Shown here: piece by piece, positions 32,206 through 41,475 of the stretch
Layout: every line of letters begins with the position of its first letter
Numbering within the stretch: position 1 is the stretch's first letter
NCBI RefSeq assembly: GCF_001428255.1
Contig: NZ_LMRW01000005.1
Span: 41,359 to 105,358 of the forward strand
Reading direction: 5' to 3'
Length of the DNA stretch: 64,000 nucleotides
From: Agromyces sp. Soil535
GTDB lineage: Bacteria > Actinomycetota > Actinomycetes > Actinomycetales > Microbacteriaceae
Translations under genes and position numbers: made by a program
Notes under the pieces: model-generated
Seen by the model: the letters and a program-made list of their open reading frames with translations, nothing else
Databases searched by the model: none
Told to the model about the DNA's origin: nothing

Positions 32206-33158
32206 ACCCTACGACCCTCGTCGGCGGGGTCGCCATGGCCTTGCTCGCCGGGCTCGTTCTGGTGTTCTTCGTGCTCGCGCCGCCCGCACCGCGGGTCGCT
32301 TCGGATCGTCGGCGTGCGCCGGGGGTCGAACATGTCTCTGGCTTGTCGAGAGTGGCTGAGCGCACGACCGCCGCTCTCGAGAATGTGGTCTCGAAGCAGT
32401 CGCGCCGCTCATTCGGGCCGGAGGAGCTCGAGATGGCAGGTATCAAGACCGAGCCCGGCGGATTCCTCGTGCTGATCGGATCAGCGGCGAGCGTGCTCGC
32501 GCTCGTCGGCGTATTGCTCGGCCTCTCCAATGGCACCTCCATCATCTGGGCGATCGTGTTCGCGATCTTCGCGCCTGTAGGCACGAAGATCATTGTTATC
32601 CTCCGCACTTCGAGGCGGCGCGCGAGGTTCGCCGACCAGATCGACGACACCGTGCAGCTCATGGCGGGGGGCCTGCGTGCGGGGCACGGGCTTTCGCGCA
32701 CCGTCGCCGCAGCTGCGAATGACACGGAGTCGCCCATGAGTGAAGAGCTTGCCCGCGTCGTCAATGAGACGCGTCTCGGGCGGAACCTTGCCGACTCGCT
32801 CGCCGTCACGGCCCATCGGATGCAGAGCGATGATTTCGAGTGGGTCGCACAGGCCATCGCCATCAACCAGGAGACAGGAGGCAACCTCGCCGAAGTGCTC
32901 GACCAGGTCGGCAAGACCATCCGCGACCGCAACGAGATCCGCCGCCAGGTGAAGGCGCTGAGCGCGGAGGGGCGGCTGTCGGCCATCGTCCTCGTCGCGC
33001 TCCCGATTGTAGTCTTCCTCTTCCTGCTGATCGTGCAGCCGACGTACTTCAATGCATTCTTCCTGACGCCCATCGGCGTGATCGCCCTCATTGCGGCGGC
33101 TGTGCTGCTCATCGTCGGGACGATCTGGGTTTCCTTCACGGTGCGGGTGAAGTTCTGA
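32202..33158 (+). CDS. tadB: Type II secretion F-domain protein TadB
   Basis: A 318-aa polytopic membrane protein. Hydrophobic segments lie near the N-terminus and in a central pair (about 85-125), with two more at the C-terminal end. The cytoplasmic T2SSF domain carries FADQIDDTVQLMAGGLRAGH and QETGGNLAEVLDQVGKTIRD. It forms the inner membrane platform with TadC. Its stop overlaps the tadC start (TGATG). Confidence 0.92.
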   Translation: MNPTTLVGGVAMALLAGLVLVFFVLAPPAPRVASDRRRAPGVEHVSGLSRVAERTTAALENVVSKQSRRSFGPEELEMAGIKTEPGGFLVLIGSAASVLALVGVLLGLSNGTSIIWAIVFAIFAPVGTKIIVILRTSRRRARFADQIDDTVQLMAGGLRAGHGLSRTVAAAANDTESPMSEELARVVNETRLGRNLADSLAVTAHRMQSDDFEWVAQAIAINQETGGNLAEVLDQVGKTIRDRNEIRRQVKALSAEGRLSAIVLVALPIVVFLFLLIVQPTYFNAFFLTPIGVIALIAAAVLLIVGTIWVSFTVRVKF

Positions 33159-34051
33159 TGGATCCCTCGTTGCTCGCATACGCCGCGATCGGGCTGACCG
33201 CGGTCGGGCTGGGCGTGTTCGTGTTCGTTCTCTTCCCCGGGAAGCGCGTCGCTCCCGAATCGGCGGGGGAGATCCATCCAACGCTCGGCCGCGTGCAGCG
33301 ATCGACCTTCAGCGCAACGCTCGTCGCGGCGGCCCCACGCGGCTACACGGGCTGGCTCGAGAAGCAGATCGTATTCGCCGGGCGACCGATCGGCTGGACG
33401 TTGTCGCGGATCGTCACCTGGAAGTTCGTCCTCACCATTGTCGGCGCGCTGTCCGGGCTCATGTTCGTCTTCGTCGGCGGGCCCCAACCGCTGAAGATTT
33501 TGATCGCGGTAGTCGCCACGACGCTCCTCTTCTTCCTTCCGGACGTGCTGATCAACAGCCGTGCGCACGACCGTCAGGAGGCGATCAAGCGCTCCCTGCC
33601 CGACACCCTCGACCAGATGACGATCGCCGTCGAAGCTGGCCTCGGGTTCGACGGCGCAATGGCGAAGGCCGCTCGCAACGGACACGGTCCGCTTGCGGAG
33701 GAGCTCATCAGAGTGCTGCAGGACATGTCGATCGGCCGGACCCGCCGCGAGGCTTTCGGCGAGCTCGAACATCGCACGAGCTCTGAAGACCTGCGGCGCT
33801 TCATCCGAGCGGTGATCCAGGCCGACGCGTACGGCGTCGCGATCGGTGACGTCCTGCGCGTTCAGGCCGGCGAGATGCGCCTCAAGCGTCGACAGCGCGC
33901 GGAAGAGCAGGCGATGAAGGTCTCCGTCAAGATCCTCTTCCCGCTGGTGTTCTGCCTCTTGCCGGTGCTCTTCATCGTGCTCCTCACACCAGCGGTTATC
34001 GGTGCTCTCAACTCGTTCGGTGGCGGTATCGGCTCACCCGGCGGTCTCTAA
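33158..34051 (+). CDS. tadC: Type II secretion F-domain protein TadC
   Basis: A 297-aa membrane platform protein. Its T2SSF motif region reads LPDTLDQMTIAVEAGLGFDG and DAYGVAIGDVLRVQAGEMR, with hydrophobic helices at both ends. It is the last gene of the Tad cluster and overlaps tadB by 1 nt. No secretin gene is present, as expected for a monoderm. Confidence 0.92.
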   Translation: MDPSLLAYAAIGLTAVGLGVFVFVLFPGKRVAPESAGEIHPTLGRVQRSTFSATLVAAAPRGYTGWLEKQIVFAGRPIGWTLSRIVTWKFVLTIVGALSGLMFVFVGGPQPLKILIAVVATTLLFFLPDVLINSRAHDRQEAIKRSLPDTLDQMTIAVEAGLGFDGAMAKAARNGHGPLAEELIRVLQDMSIGRTRREAFGELEHRTSSEDLRRFIRAVIQADAYGVAIGDVLRVQAGEMRLKRRQRAEEQAMKVSVKILFPLVFCLLPVLFIVLLTPAVIGALNSFGGGIGSPGGL

Positions 34052-34156
34052 GCGCGTCGGCACGGGAGCGCGCGGGCGGCTCGGCTCGGGCGGTCGGCTC
34101 GTCGGTAGGCTGAGGCCCCATGAGGGGAAGTCGCATGGGAGTGGCTGGCGCTTCGG

Positions 34157-35158
34157 TTGGCTAATGCAGCGCGGTGGCGCCCCGACGTGCTCGGCGACGG
34201 GTTCGAGCAGCTCACGCTGCCGCTCGGAAGCGACGACGAGGGCGAGGTCGTCGCGACGCTCGTGCGGCACCGACCGGGGTTCCGGCTGCGGTTCACGCGA
34301 GGCGCGGCATCCGGAGCCGACGTCCTCTACGTGCACGGGTGGAGCGACTACTTCTTCAACCCCGAGCTCGCGCGCTACTGGTCGGATGCCGGCGCCCGCT
34401 TCTTCGCGCTCGACCTGCGCAAGTACGGCCGCAGCCTGCGGCCCGGGCAGACACCCGGCTACATCACGAACCTCGCCGACTACGACGCCGACATCGAGGC
34501 GGCGCTCGCCGCGATGGGGCACGGGGCGACGGATGCCGCGGCATTCGCTCGGCCGCTCATCCTGCTCGGGCACTCCACCGGCGGGCTTACGCTGAGCCTC
34601 TGGGCCGCACGGAATCCCGGACGGGCCGCCGCACTCGTGCTCAACAGTCCGTGGCTCGAGTTCCAGATGAGCCGGGTCGGTCGCGAGGCGCTCGCCCCGG
34701 TGATCGCGTGGGGCGCGAAGGTGAACCCGATGGGCCCGATGCCGAACGTCGACCTCGGCTTCTACACGCGATCGGTGGCGAAAGAGCAGGACGGCGAGTG
34801 GGAGTACTCCCACGAGTGGCGACCCGACCGTGGCTTCGTGACGCATCCGGCGTGGCTCACCGCGATCCTCGCCGGGCACGCCACCGTCGCCGCGGGCATC
34901 GACGTGGGCGCGCCGGTGCTGACACTCCTGTCGGCGCGGTCCACGATCCAGCCGCAGTGGGATCCGGCCATGCTCACCACTGACATCGTGCTCGTCGTCG
35001 ACGACATCGCGAAGCGCGTGCTGAAGCTCGCCCCGCAGGTGTCGGTCGCGCGCATCGACGGGGCGCTCCACGACGTGTTCCTTTCGCGGGAGCCGGCGCG
35101 CGCGGGGGCCTACGCGTCGATCACACGATGGCTGCGCGGCTACGCACCCGGCCGCTGA
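34157..35158 (+). CDS. Alpha/beta hydrolase (serine aminopeptidase/monoglyceride lipase-like)
   Basis: A hydrolase of about 333 aa. Evidence: nucleophile elbow LLGHSTGGLTLSLW, the DLRKYGRSLRPGQTPGY strand, and later Asp and His (the latter in IDGALHDVF). The substrate is unknown; esterase or lipase is likely. The start is uncertain: the TTG at 34157 is the only upstream start codon in frame after the stop at 34121, and GTG 34187 is the next. A -10-like TAGGCT (34106-34111) lies upstream, followed by a 14-codon ORF at 34120-34164 in another frame. Confidence 0.8.
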   Translation: MANAARWRPDVLGDGFEQLTLPLGSDDEGEVVATLVRHRPGFRLRFTRGAASGADVLYVHGWSDYFFNPELARYWSDAGARFFALDLRKYGRSLRPGQTPGYITNLADYDADIEAALAAMGHGATDAAAFARPLILLGHSTGGLTLSLWAARNPGRAAALVLNSPWLEFQMSRVGREALAPVIAWGAKVNPMGPMPNVDLGFYTRSVAKEQDGEWEYSHEWRPDRGFVTHPAWLTAILAGHATVAAGIDVGAPVLTLLSARSTIQPQWDPAMLTTDIVLVVDDIAKRVLKLAPQVSVARIDGALHDVFLSREPARAGAYASITRWLRGYAPGR

Positions 35159-35171
35159 ACTCGTTGCAGCA

Positions 35172-35894
35172 TCAGGCGAGCGGATGCCGCGCCGCGAACG
35201 GACCCCGCAGCGCCGCCCACTGCAGCAGCATGATCGTCTTCGCGTCGACGATGTCGCGGCCGATGCGGTCGAGCGCGTCGTCGAACGAGAGCTCCAGCAC
35301 CTCGATGTCCTCGCCCTCGTCGGCGAGTCCGGCGCGCGAACCGTCGGCGACCGTGCCGCGAACGTAGGGCGCCGCGAAGAAGTGCAGGCGCTCGGTCACG
35401 GAGCCGGGGCTCATGTACACGTCGAAGACATGCTCGACGTTGCCGACCACATGGCCGGTCTCCTCCTCGGCCTCCCGGCGGATGGCGGTCTCGGGGCCGT
35501 CCTCGTCGAGCAGGCCGGCGGCGGACTCGATGAGCATGCCGTCGGGGTGCTCGTTCACGTAGGCAGGGAAGCGGAACTGTCGCGTCAGCAGCACCGTGCG
35601 CGCATCGCGGTCGTAGAGCAGGATCGTCGCACCGTCGCCGCGATCGTAGGTCTCGCGCTCCTCGGTGGTCCAGGTTTCGTCGGCGTGCTGGAAGTCGAAC
35701 GTCGTGGCGCGGGTCACGAACCAGTTCGACGTGAGCACCCGCACGTCCCGCACGCGAACGCGCGGGTTGCGGACGAGGTCACGGCCGACCCGATCCAGGC
35801 CCGTGCGGCCACGGCGGTCGGGCACGTCGACGCCCGCCTGCGGCATCCGCTCGTCATCGGCCGCGACGCTCGCCTGCGGTATCCGTTCACTCAC
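35172..35894 (-). CDS. Nudix hydrolase (ADP-sugar/GDP-mannose pyrophosphatase type)
   Basis: A protein of up to 240 aa. The Nudix box lies around AAGLLDEDGPETAIRREAEE with ETGHVV after it. SPGSVTERLHFFAA fits the NudF/NudK branch that cleaves nucleoside diphosphate sugars. The first 45 residues from the GTG at 35894 are not conserved-looking and contain low-complexity Pro/Ala, so the true start may be later. It lies 13 nt downstream of yajQ on the same strand. Confidence 0.87.
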   Translation of the reverse strand: MSERIPQASVAADDERMPQAGVDVPDRRGRTGLDRVGRDLVRNPRVRVRDVRVLTSNWFVTRATTFDFQHADETWTTEERETYDRGDGATILLYDRDARTVLLTRQFRFPAYVNEHPDGMLIESAAGLLDEDGPETAIRREAEEETGHVVGNVEHVFDVYMSPGSVTERLHFFAAPYVRGTVADGSRAGLADEGEDIEVLELSFDDALDRIGRDIVDAKTIMLLQWAALRGPFAARHPLA

Positions 35895-35907
35895 GCCGGC
35901 GAGCCGC

Positions 35908-36396
35908 TCAGCGGAAGTTCGTGAACTGGAGGGCGACGTCGAGGTCCTTGCCCTTGAGCAGCGCCATCGTGGCCTGGAGGTCGTCGCGGCTCTTGGACGA
36001 GACGCGCAGCTCGTCGCCCTGGATCTGGCTCTTCACGCTCTTGGGCGCCTCGTCGCGGATGATCTTCGAGATCTTCTTCGCGTTCTCGCTGTCGATGCCG
36101 TTCTTCAGGCCGATCTCGATGCGGAACTCCTTGCCCGACGCGTATGGCTCGCCCTCGTCGAGCGAGCGCAGCGTGATGCCGCGCTTGATGAACTTCGACT
36201 CGACAACCTCCAGCACCGCCTTCACGCGCTCCTCGGTCTGCGCCTTGAGCAGGACCTTCTCACCCGACCACTCGACCGAGGCACCGACGTTCTTGAAGTC
36301 GTAGCGCTGCTCGACCTCTTTGCGGGCCTGGTTGACGGCGTTGTCGGCCTCCATCTTGTCGACCTTGCTCACGATGTCGAACGTTGAATCTGCCAT
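35908..36396 (-). CDS. yajQ: YajQ-family nucleotide-binding protein
   Basis: A 162-aa protein. The start MADSTFDIVSKVDKMEADNA, YDFKN, and the end DLDVALQFTNFR are family signatures. YajQ proteins bind RNA or nucleotides; c-di-GMP binding is reported in some. TAGACT (complement of 36404-36409) lies 7 nt before the ATG, so the transcript may be leaderless. Confidence 0.95.
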   Translation of the reverse strand: MADSTFDIVSKVDKMEADNAVNQARKEVEQRYDFKNVGASVEWSGEKVLLKAQTEERVKAVLEVVESKFIKRGITLRSLDEGEPYASGKEFRIEIGLKNGIDSENAKKISKIIRDEAPKSVKSQIQGDELRVSSKSRDDLQATMALLKGKDLDVALQFTNFR

Positions 36397-36454
36397 GCGC
36401 GCCAGTCTAGCGAGGGGCGTGTGAGGCGAGCGGATGCCGCAGGCGAGGGCGCGG

Positions 36455-36493
36455 GGGTTTCGAGACGCGCGCCTCGCGCGCTCCTCAACCCGC
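36455..36493 (+). repeat. Half copy of the palindromic repeat supplying a GH13 stop codon
   Basis: GGGTTTCGAGACGCGCGCCT runs on to GCTCCTCAACCCGC. On the minus strand GGT-TGA in GCGGGTTGAGG gives the last Gly codon and stop of the GH13 gene (stop 36485-36487). Confidence 0.8.
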
Positions 36494-38185
36494 AGCTGCG
36501 GCGCGGAGCCAAGCCGTCGTGGCGCCCGGCAGCCGCCCGTCGGCGAGCGGTGCGCTGGTGACGAGCACCTCACCCGACGGGAGCTCGATCGGTGTCGAAC
36601 CGAAGTTCGTGATCGACTCCCATCCGCCTGGCCGCGCGAACCAGAGCACGTCATCGGAGCCCGAGGCGTGCGCGCGCCACGCGAGCTCCTCGACGTCCTG
36701 CAGGTCGCGGCGCAGCCACAGAGCACGGCGATACAGGTTGAGCGTCGAGTCGGGATCCTCCCGCTCGACCTCGACCGAGAAGGCGCCGAACCACGCGGGC
36801 TGCGGCAGATGTGCCCCGTCGGCGCCGAAGCCGAATGAGCTCCCCTCGCGCGTCCAGGGCAGCGGAACGCGGCATCCGTCACGGCCCACATCGGTGCCGC
36901 GGCTGCGGAAGAACGTGGGGTCCTGCCGGTCGGCCTCGGGAACGTCGGCGACCTCGGGCAGGCCGAGCTCCTCACCCTGGTAGAGGTAGGCACTTCCGGG
37001 AAGCGCCAGCATGAGGAGCGATGCGGCGCGGGCGCGACGCAAGCCCAGCTCGACGTCCACGGTGGGTGCGACTCCGCCGGTGAGGAGCCAGGCCCGGCCG
37101 ATCTGGCCGTCGTCGCCGTGGTCGGCGGGCAGGCCGTACCGCGTGGCATGGCGCACGACGTCGTGGTTCGAGAACACCCACGTGTTCGACGAGCCCGTCA
37201 CGACGACCGACTCCAGGTTGTGGTCGATGATCGCGCGGAATTCGGCGGCGTCGAAGTCGGCGCGCAGCAGGTCGAAGTTGAATGCCTGTCCGAGGCTCGT
37301 CGGTGCGGCGTACCGATGGCGTCGCGTCGGCTCGACCCACGCCTCGGCCACGGCGATGCGTGGTGGGTCGTACTCGCCGAACACGGCACGCCACTCGGCG
37401 TAGATCTCGTCGAGCTCCTCGCGATCCCACAGGGGATGCGACCCCTCGGCACCGATCCGCATCGCCTCGAGCTCGGCGTGCGACCGCAGCGGGTACGTGA
37501 GGTCCTTCGCGAGCCCGTGCGCGACGTCGACCCGGAAGCCGTCGACGCCGCGGTCGGCCCAGAACCGCAAGGTTCGCAGGAAGTCCGCGCGCACCTCGGG
37601 GTTGGCCCAGTTGAGGTCGGGCTGCTCGGGCGCGAACAGGTGCAGGTAGAACTGTCCGTCGCCAACCGGCTGCCAGGCCGAGCCGCCGAACATCGACTGC
37701 CAGTCGCTCGGCGGTTCCGTGCCGTCGGGCCCCTCGCCGTCGTGGAAGATGTACCGGTCGCGCGCGGCCGACCCGCGCGGCGACGCGAGCGCCTCGCGGA
37801 ACCACTCGTGCCGGTTCGAGGAGTGGTTCGGCACGATGTCCACGATGAGACGGATGCCGGCGGCGTGCAACGCCGCGATCATCTCGTCGAAGTCGGCGAG
37901 GGTGCCGAGCTTCGGGTCGACGTCGCGGTAGTCGTCCACGTCGTACCCGCCGTCGGCGAGCGCCGACGGGTAGAACGGCGAGAGCCACACCGCGTCGACT
38001 CCGAGCTCCACGAGGTACGGGATTCGGCTCGTGATGCCGGGCAGGTCTCCGATGCCGTCGCCGTTCGCATCGGCGAAGCTGCGCGGGTAGATCTGGTAGA
38101 CGGCGGCCTGCCTCCACCAGCCTGGGTCGTTCGCGAGCACGACGGCTGCCTCGGTCGTGCGGGCGTCGAGGGTCGACTCGGTCAT
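36485..38185 (-). CDS. GH13 alpha-glucosidase (oligo-1,6-glucosidase type)
   Basis: A 566-aa cytoplasmic glycosidase. Evidence: WWRQAAVYQIYPRSFAD start, QPDLNWANPEV, nucleophile in GVDGFRVDVAHG, acid/base Glu in VAEAWVEP, FSNHDVVRHATR, and the C-terminal beta domain. No signal peptide. ATG 38185 has AGAGGACA upstream. It lies 68 bp downstream of the ABC permease genes on the same strand, so it probably acts on imported alpha-glucosides. It is a close paralogue of the gene at 52375-54144. Its final Gly-stop comes from a repeat element. Confidence 0.9.
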   Translation of the reverse strand: MTESTLDARTTEAAVVLANDPGWWRQAAVYQIYPRSFADANGDGIGDLPGITSRIPYLVELGVDAVWLSPFYPSALADGGYDVDDYRDVDPKLGTLADFDEMIAALHAAGIRLIVDIVPNHSSNRHEWFREALASPRGSAARDRYIFHDGEGPDGTEPPSDWQSMFGGSAWQPVGDGQFYLHLFAPEQPDLNWANPEVRADFLRTLRFWADRGVDGFRVDVAHGLAKDLTYPLRSHAELEAMRIGAEGSHPLWDREELDEIYAEWRAVFGEYDPPRIAVAEAWVEPTRRHRYAAPTSLGQAFNFDLLRADFDAAEFRAIIDHNLESVVVTGSSNTWVFSNHDVVRHATRYGLPADHGDDGQIGRAWLLTGGVAPTVDVELGLRRARAASLLMLALPGSAYLYQGEELGLPEVADVPEADRQDPTFFRSRGTDVGRDGCRVPLPWTREGSSFGFGADGAHLPQPAWFGAFSVEVEREDPDSTLNLYRRALWLRRDLQDVEELAWRAHASGSDDVLWFARPGGWESITNFGSTPIELPSGEVLVTSAPLADGRLPGATTAWLRAAAAG

Positions 38186-38253
38186 CTTGTCCTCTTCTCC
38201 GGTCCTTCTCATTCTTCTCCGGCTCACTCTTCACCGGCCTGTCGTCGTTTCGC

Positions 38254-39171
38254 CTACTTGATCGAGCCCCGCGTGACGCCGGAGATCACCCAGCGCTGCG
38301 AGAAGATGTACACGATCAGGAGCGGCGCCATCGCCATGAGGTACGACGCGAACGCCACCGTGTAGTCGGTGTTGAACTGCCCTTGGAACACGTACTGGGC
38401 CAGGGGCAGCGTGCGAGCGGCGGGATCGGTCAGCACCACGAGCGGCATGATGAAGTCGTTCCAGGCCCACACGCACGTGAGGATGCCGACCGTCGCGTTC
38501 ATGGGCATCAGCAACGGGAAGATCACCGACCGGAACACCCGCCAGGTGCTCGCGCCGTCGACCCGTGCCGCCTCCTCCAACTCGATCGGGATCGACCGGA
38601 TGTAGGCGGTGTAGATGAAGATGTTCAGCGACAATCCGTAGATCGTGTACAGGATGATCATGCCGGCCTGGTTGTCGAGCCCGAGGATCGCGGTCTGCTT
38701 CACGAGCGGCAGCATGATGATCGGGAACGGGATGAACAGGGCGGCGAGGAGGTAGAAGAACACGCCCTTGAAGAACGGGCGATGGATGTTGCGTGCGAGC
38801 GCATACGCCACGACCGAGCTCGTCAGGAGCGTGAACACCACCGAGCCCACCGTGATGAGCGCCGTGTTGAAGAGCGCCTGCGGGAAGTTCGTGCGTTCCC
38901 ACGCCTCGGGGAAGTTCTCCCACCGCACCGGGTTCGGCCATTCGAAGCCCGTGCCGCTCACCAGCTGGTCGGGCGTCTTCAGGGAGACGACGACGGCGAG
39001 GTACAGCGGGATGAGGATCGTCAGCGAGCACACGGCGATGAGCGCGGTGGCCCACCAGTTGACGCGACGGGTGTCGTCCTCGCGATCGCCATGCCGCTTG
39101 CGGCCTTCGACGGCGGTGACGGCGTCGACCTCCGACTCGAGCTGGCTGGCGGTGTTGGTTGCGGTGGTCAT
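38254..39171 (-). CDS. ABC sugar importer permease (MalG-like)
   Basis: A 305-aa inner-membrane subunit with six predicted helices. The EAA loop is EEAARVDGASTWRVFRSVIF. The N-terminal 35 residues are charged and soluble. It overlaps the preceding permease by 1 nt (ATGA). It is likely paired with the lipoprotein at 40111 for alpha-galactoside or related oligosaccharide uptake, judged from the adjacent GH36. Confidence 0.9.
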   Translation of the reverse strand: MTTATNTASQLESEVDAVTAVEGRKRHGDREDDTRRVNWWATALIAVCSLTILIPLYLAVVVSLKTPDQLVSGTGFEWPNPVRWENFPEAWERTNFPQALFNTALITVGSVVFTLLTSSVVAYALARNIHRPFFKGVFFYLLAALFIPFPIIMLPLVKQTAILGLDNQAGMIILYTIYGLSLNIFIYTAYIRSIPIELEEAARVDGASTWRVFRSVIFPLLMPMNATVGILTCVWAWNDFIMPLVVLTDPAARTLPLAQYVFQGQFNTDYTVAFASYLMAMAPLLIVYIFSQRWVISGVTRGSIK

Positions 39172-40109
39172 CAGAAATCGGCCTCTCTGCGCTGAAGGAC
39201 CCGGAACTGGAAGAGCGACACGACCGTGATCACGATGAAGAAGATCACCGCGTTGGCCGTCTGGTAGGCGAACTCGCCGCCCGAGAACCCGCCGCGGAAG
39301 ATGAGCAATGTCACCGACTCCGTCGAGGTGCCCGGGCCGCCGTTCGTGAGGGCGACGATCGGGTCGAACACCTGCAGGAAGCCCTTCAGGCTCAGCACGA
39401 CGTTGATCGTGAAGAAGGCGCTGATGAGCGGGAAGGTGATCGATGTGAACTGGCGCCATGGCTTCGCCCCGTCGAGGGACGCGGCCTCGTAGAGCTCCGC
39501 CGGAATCGTCTGCAGCCCCGAGAGGTAGATGATGATCGTGAACGCGCACGCCTGCCAGACCGCAAGGGCCACGATCGCCGTCCAGGCCCAGTCGGGATTG
39601 GTGAGGATGTTGTCGCGGAACAGCGGGATGCCCGAGAGGAGCTTGGGCAGCGAGTTCGAGAAGAAGAACTGGAACACATAGCCGATGACCAGGATCGCGA
39701 GCACGTACGGCACGAAGTAGACGCCGCGCCAGAAGCTGCGGGCCTTGATCTTCGCGTTCAGTGCGAGTGCGATGACGAGCGAGATCGCGTTCGTGAGGAT
39801 CGTCGCGGCGATCGCGAACAGGAACGAGAACCCGTACGCGGCCAGCACGCGGTCGTCCTTGAAGAGGTTCGCGTAGTTCGAGAGGCCGACGAAGTTCCAG
39901 TCCCCGTATCCGGCGTAGTTCGTGAAGCTGAAGAAGATGCCCACGAGCACCGGGACGGTGTGGAAGGCGGCGAAGGCGATGACGGCCGGCCAGACCATCC
40001 AGTAGTAGGCGGGCAGCGCGCGCCTGGCGCCGGTCCGGGTGCGGGTCGCGCGTCCGCGCGTGGTGCCTCCGGACGCCGAGGTGCGCACGGCTTCGGTGAG
40101 CGTCGTCAT
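39171..40109 (-). CDS. ABC sugar importer permease (MalF-like)
   Basis: A 312-aa inner-membrane subunit with six helices. The EAA loop is YEAASLDGAKPWRQFTSITF. The N-terminus is Arg/Thr-rich and soluble. It starts 1 nt after the stop of the binding-protein gene, and its stop overlaps the next permease. No ATPase gene accompanies the set. Confidence 0.9.
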   Translation of the reverse strand: MTTLTEAVRTSASGGTTRGRATRTRTGARRALPAYYWMVWPAVIAFAAFHTVPVLVGIFFSFTNYAGYGDWNFVGLSNYANLFKDDRVLAAYGFSFLFAIAATILTNAISLVIALALNAKIKARSFWRGVYFVPYVLAILVIGYVFQFFFSNSLPKLLSGIPLFRDNILTNPDWAWTAIVALAVWQACAFTIIIYLSGLQTIPAELYEAASLDGAKPWRQFTSITFPLISAFFTINVVLSLKGFLQVFDPIVALTNGGPGTSTESVTLLIFRGGFSGGEFAYQTANAVIFFIVITVVSLFQFRVLQRREADF

Positions 40110-40110
40110 G

Positions 40111-41433
40111 TCATTCTCCCGTCACTGGGATCGTGCGCGCGGCGACCTTGCGCCACTCGCTGTCGAGGGTGGCGAGCGCGGCATCCACGTCGCCGTCGAA
40201 GAGGAACTGCTGGTCGATCGCGGCGAGTGGGATGCTCGGCGGGATCTGGTGGTCGATGAAGCCGGTGATCTTCCCCTCGTCGAACCAGGGCTTCACGGAC
40301 TGGATCGCTGCGTCGTCGCTGAGCTCGGCTCCCTCAACGGAAGGCACCATGTTCTGGGATGCCGCGAACTCCTCGATCACGTCCTTCTCGAAGAGGTAGT
40401 CGATGAAGCGCAGTGCCTCCTCCTGGTGGGGCGTGTCCTCGCCCATCGTGACCACGACGTCGACGCCGGAGACGAGCAGGCGGTCGTCGGGGTCGTCGCT
40501 GACCGGGTAGGGGAAGATGGCCGCGTCGATCTCGGGGTTGACCGCCTTGATCGGGTTGATCGCCCAGATGCCCTGCATGAGCATCGCGACCTCGCCGTTG
40601 GCGAAGGCGGCATTGCCGTCGTCGTACGTCTTGCCGCGATACCCCTCCTGCGTGTAGCTGAAGAGCTCGTACTGCTGCTCCATCGCCTCGTGGAAGTCCT
40701 TCTGGAAGGAGACCTCCGAATCGGGCCCGACGTTCTCGCCCTCCTCGCGCATCTGGTCGAAGAAGTCACCCTGCGCCGGGTAGGCGCCGAGGGCGTTGAA
40801 CGAGGGCAGCCCGGTCCACGAGTCCGCGAGGGTGCCGTAGAACGGCGTGATCCCGGCATCCTGCAGCGCGTCGCACACGGCGATGAACTCGTCCCAGGTC
40901 TCGGGCACCTCCAGCCCCTGCTCCTCGAAGATCGCACGGTTGTAGATGACGCCGTTCGCGTTGTTCACGTAGCCGAGGCCGTTGACCTCGCCCTCCTTGT
41001 TGCCGAGGTTGGCGAGGATCTCCTGCACGGCCGGGTTGATCGTGTCGAGCACGGGCTCATCGGAGAAGTCGTAGAACACCCCCGCTTGCGCGAGTCGGCC
41101 GAACCCGCCGTTGGCGTTCAGCGTGATGACGTCGGGCGCCTTGTCCTTCACGAGCAGGGTGCGGATCATCGTGTCGGCGTCGGCGACCTGGTTCTGCACG
41201 ATTCGGATGTCGGGGTTCTCCGCCTCGAAGTCCTCGATGATCTTCGAGAAGTCCTCGAGCGCCTCGCCCTTGAACTGGAAGAAGTCGAGCGTGACGACGT
41301 CGCCGTCGCCGGGCGTCGCGCAGCCCGAGAGCAGCAGGCCGCCGAGGGCGATGGCGGATGCCGCGGCGAGCGCTCGCCGTGGTCTCGTGCGTCGTCTCCG
41401 ATGCGGGATCGTCCGAGTGGTCTCGTCCGTCAT
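40111..41433 (-). CDS. Extracellular sugar-binding lipoprotein (family 1)
   Basis: A 440-aa substrate-binding lipoprotein. It has an unusually long basic n-region (about 20 residues, many Arg), a hydrophobic core and lipobox LLSGC with Cys38. The mature sequence has the FSKIIEDFEAENPDIRIV and GEVAMLMQGIWAI features of carbohydrate-binding proteins. AGGAGG lies 6 nt before the ATG. It is first in the importer operon, downstream of GH36. Confidence 0.9.
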   Translation of the reverse strand: MTDETTRTIPHRRRRTRPRRALAAASAIALGGLLLSGCATPGDGDVVTLDFFQFKGEALEDFSKIIEDFEAENPDIRIVQNQVADADTMIRTLLVKDKAPDVITLNANGGFGRLAQAGVFYDFSDEPVLDTINPAVQEILANLGNKEGEVNGLGYVNNANGVIYNRAIFEEQGLEVPETWDEFIAVCDALQDAGITPFYGTLADSWTGLPSFNALGAYPAQGDFFDQMREEGENVGPDSEVSFQKDFHEAMEQQYELFSYTQEGYRGKTYDDGNAAFANGEVAMLMQGIWAINPIKAVNPEIDAAIFPYPVSDDPDDRLLVSGVDVVVTMGEDTPHQEEALRFIDYLFEKDVIEEFAASQNMVPSVEGAELSDDAAIQSVKPWFDEGKITGFIDHQIPPSIPLAAIDQQFLFDGDVDAALATLDSEWRKVAARTIPVTGE

Positions 41434-41475
41434 GATGCGCCTCCTTGCGCTGTACTCGGTGGAGCTCGTGGTGGG

